From: Psychrobacillus soli
GTDB lineage: Bacteria > Bacillota > Bacilli > Bacillales_A > Planococcaceae
Assembly (NCBI RefSeq): GCF_006861775.1
Contig: NZ_VDGG01000011.1
Location: 1 to 64,000 of the forward strand
Direction of reading: 5' to 3'
DNA: 64,000 nucleotides
Shown: positions 50,833-58,889 of the stretch, piece by piece
Position numbering within the stretch: position 1 is the stretch's first letter
How the letters are laid out: every line of letters begins with the position of its first letter
Translations under genes and position numbers: made by a program
Notes under the pieces: generated by a model
Seen by the model: the letters and a program-made list of their open reading frames with translations, nothing else
Database searches by the model: none
Told to the model about the DNA's origin: nothing

Positions 50833-51339
50833 CTATCTTAAAAGTAGTACCATATGATCTTCATCGTAATATGTGTTGGCCATTTTTAAAGCCTTTTCTT
50901 CTACACCAAAAACTTTAAATCCTAATCCTGTGTACAAATTTTTAGCTTTCTCGTTCGTTGATACGACAGACAAATTTATCTTTTCAATTTCTTCTAGCGA
51001 TTTCGCTTTATGAATTGCTTCCATAAGCAATGCTTTTCCCGCCCCTAGTCCACGCGCTTTCGGACTTACATACATCGCAAAAATAGTTGCCCGATGCTTC
51101 ATTTTAAGATAACTTTCTTGAGACAATGTAACCATCCCAACAAGTTTGTACTGATGGAATGCCCCGAAAGTGTAGTTGCCCTCCGTTTGTAGATTTTTTT
51201 CCACCTGCTCAATTGGATTGGTTCTTTGTATCGCTTCTTCATAACTTGTGCCAAATGCTTCCGGGCTTGTCTGTAATGCTTCTAGCCTTAATTCCCAGTA
51301 TGCACTTGCATCTCCTGGTGTTAATAGTTTTATCTCCAT
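50833..51339 (-). CDS. GNAT family N-acetyltransferase
   Basis: A 168-residue GNAT protein: 'EIKLLTPGDASAYWELRLEALQTSPEAFGTSYEEA' at the N-terminus, 'IFAMYVSPKARGLGAGKALLMEAIHKA' as motif A and 'LSVVSTNEKAKNLYTGLGFKVFG' as motif B. Resembles ribosomal-protein-type or spermidine-type acetyltransferases but the substrate is unknown. ATG 51339 lies 5 nt after AAAGGAG-type purines. Transcribed alone. Confidence 0.85.
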   Translation of the reverse strand: MEIKLLTPGDASAYWELRLEALQTSPEAFGTSYEEAIQRTNPIEQVEKNLQTEGNYTFGAFHQYKLVGMVTLSQESYLKMKHRATIFAMYVSPKARGLGAGKALLMEAIHKAKSLEEIEKINLSVVSTNEKAKNLYTGLGFKVFGVEEKALKMANTYYDEDHMVLLLR

Positions 51340-51451
51340 CACTTACTCCTTTGTTTTTGTTAATTCATCCATTGAAATGTAAGAATCCCTCCTACAGGCT
51401 TTATTCGTGAAGTATAATCAAAAATCTTTGTAGGAGGGGGTTCCTTTACAT

Positions 51452-52648
51452 TTAGCGCTCGCTTTTTAAATGTCCAATCAATTCATCCAAGTTCATCTCA
51501 CCTATGATTCCTACTCTATGCTTTCTAACAGAGACAACATGCTTCTCCATTTCTTGATCTCCCACAATGAGCATATACGGATGTTTTTGCAGAGCTGCTT
51601 CTCGAATTTTCAAACCAATTTTCTCCACACGGTCATCAATTTCTGCGCGATACCCCTCTTGTTCAAGTTGCTGCTTCACCTCTTTAGCATACGAAATATA
51701 TGCATCCGATATTGGTAAAATCTTCACTTGAACAGGTGCTAACCAAAGCGGAAAGTTTCCTTGAAAATGCTCTAGAAGAATAGCTATGAAGCGCTCGATA
51801 GAACCATAAATCGCACGGTGAATCATTATCGGTTGGCGTAGTTGATTGTCCTCATCGATATATCCACAATTAAATTTTTCTGGCATTTGGAAATCAAGTT
51901 GCACTGTTCCACATTGCCAGCTACGACCAAGGGAATCTAAAATATGAAAATCGATTTTCGGACCGTAAAATGCCCCGTCTCCTTCATTTACTTGATATGC
52001 TACTTCTTTCTTCTTTAGCACCGCTTCAAGCGCATGCTCTGCTTGATCCCAAACTTCCACAGATCCCATAAAATCTTCCGGTCGAGTAGAAAGCTCTACT
52101 TTATAACTAAAACCAAACTCGGAATAAAATTCATCCACTAAATCGAGCACTTTATCGATTTCCCTTTCTATTTGATCTTCTCTTACGAATAGATGCGCAT
52201 CATCTTGTGTAAATGCACGTACTCTTAAAAGTCCATTTAACGATCCGGATAACTCGTGACGGTGCACTAAGCCAAGCTCCGCGTAACGAATCGGAAGCTC
52301 TCTATAGCTTCTTTTTTTACTATTGAAGATGAGTACTGCCCCCGGACAATTCATCGGTTTAATCGCATACTTTTGTTCATCCACATTAGCAAAATACATA
52401 TTTTCATGATAATGATCCCAGTGGCCTGACTGCTCCCAAAGCTCTTGCTTCATCATAATGGGTGTTTTAATCTCCTGGTAACCTGCTCTTTGGTGCTTCA
52501 CTCGCCAAAGGTTTTCCAGTTCGTTTCGTAATGCCATGCCCTTTGGTAAATAAAACGGCATTCCTGGTGCTTCTTCACTAGACATAAATAGCTCTAATTG
52601 TTGACCTAACTTCTGATGACTGACTCTTTCTTCTGCTTTAATTGACAT
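51452..52648 (-). CDS. threonyl-tRNA synthetase lacking TGS and editing domains
   Basis: A 398-residue class II synthetase. It begins with a short region and goes straight into the catalytic core ('LPKGMALRNELENLWRVKHQRAGYQEIKTPIMM', 'IKPMNCPGAVLIF', 'YRELPIRYAELGLVHRHE', 'FYGPKIDFHILDSLGRSWQCGTVQLDFQMP') and the C-terminal anticodon-binding domain. A full ThrRS is about 640 residues, so both N-terminal domains, TGS and N2 editing, are absent. ATG 52648 follows AGGAGGA. It sits behind tandem T-boxes. Likely a second, stress-type ThrRS. Confidence 0.9.
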   Translation of the reverse strand: MSIKAEERVSHQKLGQQLELFMSSEEAPGMPFYLPKGMALRNELENLWRVKHQRAGYQEIKTPIMMKQELWEQSGHWDHYHENMYFANVDEQKYAIKPMNCPGAVLIFNSKKRSYRELPIRYAELGLVHRHELSGSLNGLLRVRAFTQDDAHLFVREDQIEREIDKVLDLVDEFYSEFGFSYKVELSTRPEDFMGSVEVWDQAEHALEAVLKKKEVAYQVNEGDGAFYGPKIDFHILDSLGRSWQCGTVQLDFQMPEKFNCGYIDEDNQLRQPIMIHRAIYGSIERFIAILLEHFQGNFPLWLAPVQVKILPISDAYISYAKEVKQQLEQEGYRAEIDDRVEKIGLKIREAALQKHPYMLIVGDQEMEKHVVSVRKHRVGIIGEMNLDELIGHLKSER

Positions 52649-52674
52649 GTAAATTCCTCCTATGAATTGAAATA

Positions 52675-52915
52675 AAAAAGACCACACCCATCCCTGGTAA
52701 AGGGACGAGTGTGGTCGTGGTTCCACCCTAATTTTGTAACACAAAAAATTGTACTACGCTCATAAAAAGATAACGGTTCTCCCGATTATGGATAATTGCA
52801 TGTATTGTTTTCTCCATAATAGCTCCAAGGTGGTAAATCATTCGTTTTTCTTTAAGGGCTCTCAGCCAATGACCCTGTTCTCTGATAAGAAAAAATGGAA
52901 GGATTCATATCCTTA
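52675..52915 (-). promoter_or_regulatory. T-box riboswitch B (proximal), threonine
   Basis: On the minus strand the T-box antiterminator sequence AGGGTGGAACCACG lies at 52716-52729, followed by a terminator (GACCACACTCGTCCC ... and its complement, 52675-52715) with TTTTTT. The specifier region reads TTT-ACC-ACC-TTGG at 52829-52837; ACC is a threonine codon. The 5' helix region CATTGGCTGAGAGCCC is intact. It lies 27 nt before the ThrRS start. Confidence 0.92.
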
Positions 52916-52945
52916 TCTTCGCTTGAATTATTAAATTTTAAATAC

Positions 52946-53195
52946 AAAAAACCACACCCATCCCGGTAAAGGGACGAGTGTGGTCGTGGTTCCACCCTAA
53001 TTTTGCAACACAAAGAATTGTGCTACGCTCATAAATAGATAACGGTTTTCCCGATTATGGATAATTGCGAGAATTGCTTTCCCCATAATAGCTCCAAGGT
53101 GGTAAATCATTCTTTTTTCTTTAAGGGCTCTCAGCCAATGACCCTGTTCTCTAATAAGAAAATGTGGATGAATCATGTCCTTTTCTTCGCTTGTT
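52946..53195 (-). promoter_or_regulatory. T-box riboswitch A (distal), threonine
   Basis: A near-identical copy of T-box B, offset by about 269 nt. AGGGTGGAACCACG lies at 52985-52998, the terminator at 52946-52984, and the ACC specifier near 53099-53104. Both boxes must read through before the ThrRS gene is transcribed, giving a steeper response to uncharged tRNA-Thr. Confidence 0.92.
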
Positions 53196-53277
53196 TACGA
53201 TTTATAAATTATTTTGTTTAGTATATGCAAAAAATTTTAAATAGTCAACACTTAGATAAGTAGGAAAAGTGTGTTTT

Positions 53278-53370
53278 CCAACTAAACATTGAATTTTTCC
53301 AACTAAAACCTCAATTTTTCCAACTAAAGATAACTTTATTCCAACTAAACCCGCTTTTTTTACAACTAAC
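53278..53370. repeat. 21-nt periodic intergenic array, locus 4 (CCAACTAAA core)
   Basis: Five units begin at 53278, 53299, 53320, 53341 and 53362 (CCAACTAAA four times, then ACAACTAAC), exactly 21 nt apart with T-rich spacers (often TTTTT before the core). The sequence differs from loci 1-3 but the period is identical. It lies between the T-box leader and the AhpD-like gene. A nearby TAGGAAA/TTTCCTA pair (53261 and 53387) could enclose it. Confidence 0.88.
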
Positions 53371-53423
53371 ACAAAAAGTTGGAGCCTTTCCTACGTGAAA
53401 AGCTATATTCTACTCCGTTCTCT

Positions 53424-54080
53424 TTACCCTTCATACGCATTCAATGCATTCACACTATGCGCAAGGGCCGAACCGGCTTTTAAAGCGGTTGCTACGAAAA
53501 TAGCTTCTGTGATTTCTTCTAAGGAAATGTCTAATTGTTTTGCTTTTTTTGTATGTGCTTCAATACAGTACGCGCAACCAGTAACATGCGCAACCGCTAT
53601 AGCCATTAGTTCTTTGTCAGTTTGACTTATTAACCCTGGTTTCATCGCTTCCATATCGAATTTATTGAATGCCTTAAAAGCATCTGGATTTGCACCGCCC
53701 AATTCTTTAAACCTAGCCATATTCGATCTTTTATACAACTCATCATCTTCCGCCCCGTCGAACGCATTCAGTCCATTTAATCCATGAGCAAGTGCGGAAC
53801 CTGCTTTTAATGCTGTCGCAACCATCACTGCTTCTAGCATTTCTTCTTTGGAAGCTTCCAATTTTTTCGCTGCGGTTACATGTGCTTCAATACAATATGG
53901 GCAACCGGTTACATGTGCTACCGCTATAGCAATTAATTCTTTTGTTCTCTTTGGAATTAATCCTTCTGCTAGAGCTAATTGGTCAAATGCCACAAATGCT
54001 TTAAATGTATCTGGAGCGAGCTTCCCTAATTCCACTAATCTACTAGCGTTAGATTTTACATATAAACTATCGTTTGTCAT
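53424..54080 (-). CDS. duplicated carboxymuconolactone-decarboxylase/AhpD-like protein
   Basis: A 218-residue protein made of two similar halves (about 1-107 and 112-218), each with 'ELIAIAVAHVTGCPYCIEAH'-type sequence: first CPYC-IEAH, second CAYC-IEAH, followed by a 'ATALKAGSALAH' helix. Each CxxC..H is the redox site of AhpD-like alkylhydroperoxidases. It probably acts in peroxide or thiol metabolism. GGAGGC precedes ATG 54080. The gene-internal duplication likely mimics the usual dimer. Confidence 0.87.
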   Translation of the reverse strand: MTNDSLYVKSNASRLVELGKLAPDTFKAFVAFDQLALAEGLIPKRTKELIAIAVAHVTGCPYCIEAHVTAAKKLEASKEEMLEAVMVATALKAGSALAHGLNGLNAFDGAEDDELYKRSNMARFKELGGANPDAFKAFNKFDMEAMKPGLISQTDKELMAIAVAHVTGCAYCIEAHTKKAKQLDISLEEITEAIFVATALKAGSALAHSVNALNAYEG

Positions 54081-54097
54081 TTTATAGCCTCCATTTA

Positions 54098-55324
54098 TTA
54101 AATAGTATTCACGCTTACTTTGTTAAGATGATCTACATGCACATCCTCAAATTCTCTTGCAATTCTTTCAAACGCTTCTTTAATTACAGATCTTGGGGAT
54201 GGAAGGCAGATTCTTTGATATTGCAAACCTTCCTCTCCAAACATACTTCCATCTTCCAAGAGTACATTTGCCTTATTGTAGATACGATCATGTACTTCTT
54301 CAGGAGAAAGGCCATAAGCGCTAAAATCCATCCACATTACATACGTGCCTTCCGGGATTCGCACTTTTACTAGAGGCATTTTTTCTGCTAGGAAATCTAC
54401 TACCCAATCTATTGTGTGATCTATATACTCTTTCAATTGCTCTAACCATTCTTCTCCTTCGTTATAAGCCGCTATTAGTGCAGCGATTGTAAATGGAGAC
54501 GCTAGTTGAAAGCCCATTATTTCACTGAATGTTGTTCTGAGCTCTGGATTAGTTATAATCACATTCGTGCAATGAAGTCCCGCAACATTAAATGTTTTAT
54601 TAATAGCGGTACAAGTAATAATATGATCTACATTTTCAGCAACTTTTGCGATTGGGATAAATGCCTGATTTCCTCTTATTAAATCACCATGAATTTCGTC
54701 CGCAATAATTAACACATTATTTTTTGCACAAATATCGGATAACTTTCCAAGCTCTTCTCTGGTAAATACTCTTCCTACCGGATTATGAGGATTACATAAA
54801 ATGAATAGCTTCGTCTTTTCCTCTTTTGCCTTCGCTTCAAAGTCCTCAAAATCAATCGAATAATAGCCTTCCTCATCACAGTTGAGTGCATTATTTACTA
54901 CGAGTCTCTTATTCCCTTCAATGACCGCTGTAAACGGCGGATACACTGGACGTTGAATAATCACCCCGTCTCCTGGATTCGTAAAAGCCCTTACCGCTAT
55001 ATGCAGCGCATGGACTGTTCCAGGACTATAAATAATTTCTTCCTGTTTAATCTCCCAATCATGTCTTTTTTTAAACCAAGTTTGAATGGCTTGATAATAC
55101 TCCTCGGGAAATACAGAATAACCAAATATTTTATGATCAACCGTTTTATGCAAAGCATCTATTAACGGTTGTGGTACCGGTAAGTCCATATCCGCGGTAA
55201 ACAAAGGAATCGTTTTTTCGTCGTATCTTTCAGTCAATCCCATTTCTTTAATTAATTTTTCTCCATCCCATTTTAGTGAGTGGGTACCTCTACGGTTTAC
55301 TATTTCATCAAAGTTGTATCTCAT
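54098..55324 (-). CDS. PatB/MalY-type PLP-dependent C-S lyase (aminotransferase family)
   Basis: A 408-residue fold-type I PLP enzyme. 'FDEIVNRRGTHSLKWD' at the start, 'CNPHNPVGRVFTREEL', 'IIADEIHGDLI' and the PLP lysine in 'TAINKTFNVAGLHC' are typical of the PatB/MalY cystathionine beta-lyase group. It likely cleaves cystathionine or cysteine conjugates and may also transaminate. AAGGGGGAA precedes ATG 55324. It is divergent from the MarR gene. Confidence 0.9.
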   Translation of the reverse strand: MRYNFDEIVNRRGTHSLKWDGEKLIKEMGLTERYDEKTIPLFTADMDLPVPQPLIDALHKTVDHKIFGYSVFPEEYYQAIQTWFKKRHDWEIKQEEIIYSPGTVHALHIAVRAFTNPGDGVIIQRPVYPPFTAVIEGNKRLVVNNALNCDEEGYYSIDFEDFEAKAKEEKTKLFILCNPHNPVGRVFTREELGKLSDICAKNNVLIIADEIHGDLIRGNQAFIPIAKVAENVDHIITCTAINKTFNVAGLHCTNVIITNPELRTTFSEIMGFQLASPFTIAALIAAYNEGEEWLEQLKEYIDHTIDWVVDFLAEKMPLVKVRIPEGTYVMWMDFSAYGLSPEEVHDRIYNKANVLLEDGSMFGEEGLQYQRICLPSPRSVIKEAFERIAREFEDVHVDHLNKVSVNTI

Positions 55325-55378
55325 CTGAAATTCCCCCTTCTAATATTAACAACGCTTACAATCAATCTATCAAAAATA

Positions 55379-55393
55379 GTTTAGCACCTAAAC
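55379..55393. promoter_or_regulatory. dyad GTTTAG-CAC-CTAAAC, possible MarR operator
   Basis: A perfect 6-3-6 palindrome in the intergenic region between patB-like and marR-type genes, 55 nt upstream of the patB-like start. Its place suggests that the MarR-type regulator controls the divergent lyase gene; binding is not shown. Confidence 0.5.
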
Positions 55394-55530
55394 AATATGA
55401 CGTCAATGTTATTTTTAAACTAATCAGACAATTATAAGATTTACCTCTAAGCTACTTGTAAAATTACTCTCATGTTACAATAGTCATAATATGCCACAGA
55501 AAATTTACGTGAATTTTAGGAGGAGAAAAA

Positions 55531-55977
55531 ATGTCTAGAGAAGAAGTGTTTAGTGAACTGATGGAGTCACTATACGAAGTTTCTAGAAAAATTGCTTCAT
55601 ATGAAAGTGTGCCTAGAAAATACGGTACAGAAGATGAACTTTATATGGTAGAAGCACATACAATTAATTTAATCGGCAACAAAATACAAACTACTTCAAC
55701 AGAACTTACTGAACTCACTAATAAAACAAAAGGTGCTATCTCTCAGATGGTGGATAAACTTACCAAAAAAGGGATGATAATAAAAAATAAAAACCCTAAA
55801 GATAATCGAGAAGTCATCCTTGAATTATCGGAAAAAGGAAAAACAGTGTATGAATATCACCAAAAATTGGATGAAATGGAATATGAGAAACTTTTAGCAA
55901 AGTTAGGTGAATTTTCGGAGGAAGACTTTTTAAAGTATATTAAATTGACTTCTCTACTAATTCCTGAAGTGGGATAA
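55531..55977 (+). CDS. MarR family transcriptional regulator
   Basis: A 148-residue winged-helix dimer: 'TTSTELTELTNKTKGAISQMVDKLTKKGMIIKNKNPKDNREVILELSEKGKTVYE' spans the DNA-reading helix and wing. The ligand is unknown. The ATG follows AGGAGGAG. It is divergent from the PatB/MalY-like gene and followed 54 nt later by a membrane protein gene without an obvious terminator. Confidence 0.9.
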   Translation: MSREEVFSELMESLYEVSRKIASYESVPRKYGTEDELYMVEAHTINLIGNKIQTTSTELTELTNKTKGAISQMVDKLTKKGMIIKNKNPKDNREVILELSEKGKTVYEYHQKLDEMEYEKLLAKLGEFSEEDFLKYIKLTSLLIPEVG

Positions 55978-56031
55978 CTAATCTGATCAGATAACCAATA
56001 CAATAAGTATTTCTACGAAAGAGGTGTTGTT

Positions 56032-56574
56032 TTGAATTTTATCGCATGGACGATAATCGCTTGTGAAATTGGTTTTTGGGTCGTTATTTTACTCGGTCTC
56101 GTCACAAGATACATATATAAAAAAGAACGTTTTGGTTTGTTTTTTCTTGCGTTAACGCCCGTGATTGATCTAATCTTACTTGCTATTACATCTATAGATT
56201 TATATAACGGAGCAACCGCAACTTTAGCACACGCTATTGCTGCAGTTTATCTTGGTTCTTCGATTGCCTTCGGTAAAAGTATGATTCGCTGGGCGGATGA
56301 AAATTTTCGATACTATGTACAAAAAGAAGGTACTAAACCGGGACGCAAAACCGGGATGGAATATGCACGACAGTCGTTAAAAGGAACTTTGCAACATTTA
56401 CTCGCATATATCATTGGCGGAGGTCTACTTCTCCTTTTAATATATTTTATCGATGATCCTTCTAGATCAGAAGTTTTATGGGGTACTTTGAAAATTTGGG
56501 GACTCATCCTTGGCATTGACTTTGTCATCTCCATTTCCTATTTTATATGGCCACGACTTTCTAAAACTAAGTAA
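56032..56574 (+). CDS. uncharacterised integral membrane protein
   Basis: A 180-residue protein with about five hydrophobic segments: 1-25, 35-55, 62-82, 120-142 and 150-172. 'RWADENFRYYVQKEGTKPGRKTGMEYARQSLKGTL' is a charged cytoplasmic loop in the middle. It may be a YmcC-like protein, but that is not certain. The start is TTG 56032 with AAAGAGGTG upstream. It could share a transcript with the MarR gene. Confidence 0.7.
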   Translation: MNFIAWTIIACEIGFWVVILLGLVTRYIYKKERFGLFFLALTPVIDLILLAITSIDLYNGATATLAHAIAAVYLGSSIAFGKSMIRWADENFRYYVQKEGTKPGRKTGMEYARQSLKGTLQHLLAYIIGGGLLLLLIYFIDDPSRSEVLWGTLKIWGLILGIDFVISISYFIWPRLSKTK

Positions 56575-56606
56575 AAGGCATGCCCTAGGTTAAGGGGCAT
56601 GCCTTT
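56574..56606. terminator. bidirectional terminator between membrane protein and katE
   Basis: The perfect stem AAAGGCATGCCC/GGGCATGCCTTT lies between two convergent genes; the plus-strand side is followed by AAAATTATTTT rather than a pure T-run. Confidence 0.75.
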
Positions 56607-56615
56607 AAAATTATT

Positions 56616-58652
56616 TTATACAGCTCGATTCCAAAAGCGATGCATCGCAATTGCCTCGATAAAACTTTCTACAAAACTAGTTTCCGTCTCTTCTGTTATG
56701 ACACCCGCTTGTCCTTTCAACCCGAGTTCATCGAGCAATTGATCTCCATAAAACGTGGCGGCAATAGGTTTGAAATGATTATATACCTCCTTCACAAAGT
56801 ATGCAGCTTCTTTTTGGTACGTTGGTGTTGTGCCTTGTGGACTTGCGATATACACAGCATCAAATAATACCGAATCTGCAGTTAAAAACGTATGTTGGAC
56901 TGCAAGTGAAGATCCGTCTGCTCCTGTTATAGTCCCTTGACAGTCGCTGACAATTTCTACTTGGGCTCCCTTCGCTTTTAACGCTTCTAAGATGGCGATC
57001 AGCTCTTTATCAAACCCTTCTGAAACTAATACAGCAATTTTGCGAGTATCCGGTTTCTTAACTGAATTGGATTGACTTAACGCTGGAGAACTCTTGCTAT
57101 TGTTAGATGCATTATTCCCCTGTACAGTGAGTCCTAAATTTTTGGCAACCTGGCTTGCCAAGTCTTCATCTACATTTACGAGCATTTCTACGACTTGCTC
57201 GCGAACAGTCTTTTCTTTACACATGCCAAGCTCGAAACTAAATGCATTGACAATATGAAGCTTCTCCGGATCACTCATACTATTCCAAAACATCGTTGCT
57301 TGAGAGAAATGATCCTTAAAGCTTTCGCTTCGCGCACGAATTTTGCGTCCATCCACTTTTTCTTGGTAATGTGCGTATCCACCCTCTTCCTCGCTAACTG
57401 GAGTTGGTGTATTGCCGGCAAGAGAGTTTTTATGATAGCTGACTTGTCCAACATTTATCGTTTGTCTGCCGTATCCATCTCTCTGATTATTATGAAAAGG
57501 GCAAACTGGTCGGTTAATCGGAAGCTCATGGAAGTTCGGACCTCCAAGTCTTATCAATTGTGTATCTGTATAAGAGAATAGCCTTCCTTGGAGCAGTGGA
57601 TCATTTGTAAAATCAATACCCGGCACTACATTTCCGGGGTGAAATGCCACTTGTTCGGTTTCAGCAAAAACATTATCTACATTTCTATTCAAGGTCATTT
57701 TTCCAATAATTTTTACTGGCACGTCTTCTTCCGGCCATAATTTAGTAGGGTCTAAAATATCAAAGTCAAACTGAAATTCATCTTTTTCCTCTATTATTTG
57801 CACCCCCAATTCAAATTCTGGATAATTCCCACTATCAATTGCATCGTACAAATCCTGTCTATGGAAATCGGGGTTTTTACCATTTAACTTTTGTGCTTCA
57901 TCCCACACAACGGAATGCACTCCTAAAACTGGCTTCCAGTGGAACTTTACAAAATGGGATTTACCTTGGTTGTTAACGAAACGGAATGTATGGACACCGA
58001 ATCCTTCCATCATTCGAAAACTTCTGGGGATTGCACGATCAGACATCGTCCACATAACCATATGAGCAGTTTCTTGATTGTTAGCTACGAAATCCCAAAA
58101 CGTATCGTGTGCAGTTGCTGCTTGCGGAATTTCATTATGTGGCTCGGGCTTCACGGCATGAATTAAGTCCGGAAACTTGATCGCATCTTGAATAAAAAAC
58201 ACGGGAATATTATTTCCTACTAAATCGTAGTTACCCTCTTCTGTATAAAACTTCGTAGCAAATCCACGAGCATCACGGGCTAGTTCACCAGATCCACGAG
58301 AACCTGCAACCGTTGAAAACCTTACAAAAACAGGTGTTTTTGTACCGGGCGTTTGCAAAAAATTCGCTTTTGTATAGGCGTGCATGGATTCATATAATTC
58401 AAATTCTCCATGAGCACCATATCCTCTTGCATGTACAATTCGCTCAGGAATTCGTTCATGGTCAAAATGCGTCATTTTCTCACGGAAATGAAAATCTTCT
58501 AAAAGAGTAGGACCTCGTTCACCGATCTTTAAAGAGAATTCATCCTCTGAAACTTTTAGTCCCTGATTCGTAGTCATTGCTTTGTCTTTATCATCCACAC
58601 GAAACTGTTCCAATTGTTCCTCTTTGCTGTTTGCGTTCACTTTATTATCCAA
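56616..58652 (-). CDS. katE: large-subunit catalase KatE (HPII type)
   Basis: A haem catalase of 678 residues; degrades hydrogen peroxide. Catalytic H74 in '[12 protein letters not shown]', asparagine in '[13 protein letters not shown]', and haem-ligand tyrosine in '[23 protein letters not shown]'. Residues from about 525 form the extra DJ-1/amidotransferase-like domain of large catalases. TTG 58652 has GGAGGAGG 7 nt upstream and matches the N-terminus of Bacillus KatE; ATG 58685 would add 11 residues with no site. A sigma-B-type promoter precedes it. Confidence 0.92.
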   Translation of the reverse strand: MDNKVNANSKEEQLEQFRVDDKDKAMTTNQGLKVSEDEFSLKIGERGPTLLEDFHFREKMTHFDHERIPERIVHARGYGAHGEFELYESMHAYTKANFLQTPGTKTPVFVRFSTVAGSRGSGELARDARGFATKFYTEEGNYDLVGNNIPVFFIQDAIKFPDLIHAVKPEPHNEIPQAATAHDTFWDFVANNQETAHMVMWTMSDRAIPRSFRMMEGFGVHTFRFVNNQGKSHFVKFHWKPVLGVHSVVWDEAQKLNGKNPDFHRQDLYDAIDSGNYPEFELGVQIIEEKDEFQFDFDILDPTKLWPEEDVPVKIIGKMTLNRNVDNVFAETEQVAFHPGNVVPGIDFTNDPLLQGRLFSYTDTQLIRLGGPNFHELPINRPVCPFHNNQRDGYGRQTINVGQVSYHKNSLAGNTPTPVSEEEGGYAHYQEKVDGRKIRARSESFKDHFSQATMFWNSMSDPEKLHIVNAFSFELGMCKEKTVREQVVEMLVNVDEDLASQVAKNLGLTVQGNNASNNSKSSPALSQSNSVKKPDTRKIAVLVSEGFDKELIAILEALKAKGAQVEIVSDCQGTITGADGSSLAVQHTFLTADSVLFDAVYIASPQGTTPTYQKEAAYFVKEVYNHFKPIAATFYGDQLLDELGLKGQAGVITEETETSFVESFIEAIAMHRFWNRAV

Positions 58653-58693
58653 ACTAGTTCCTCCTCCATCTTTTATGCTGTCCATTACTTTCC

Positions 58694-58718
58694 ATACCCT
58701 ATTTTTCTATGAAAAAAC
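58694..58718 (-). promoter_or_regulatory. sigma-B-type promoter of katE
   Basis: On the minus strand GTTTTT (58713-58718), 13 nt, GGGTAT (58694-58699), close to the B. subtilis sigma-B consensus GTTTAA-N12-15-GGGTAT. katE is a classic sigma-B regulon member in B. subtilis. The -10 box lies about 40 nt before the TTG start. Confidence 0.75.
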
Positions 58719-58889
58719 TTTACGCAAATAAATTAATCATATTATTTTAGTAGGATTTATCATTGACTTCACTACGTTGAAGTAGTAAGATAATTTCAAT
58801 AACTGGCTTTGAAAAGCTTTTTTTATTTACCGTTAATTCCTACCATTCCAATATATTTTGTTTATACAATTTGAAGGAGACGAATACTT

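Noticed and set aside
52749-52934. 61-codon plus-strand frame over the T-box
   Set aside because: Antisense to conserved T-box RNA structure; no coding evidence.
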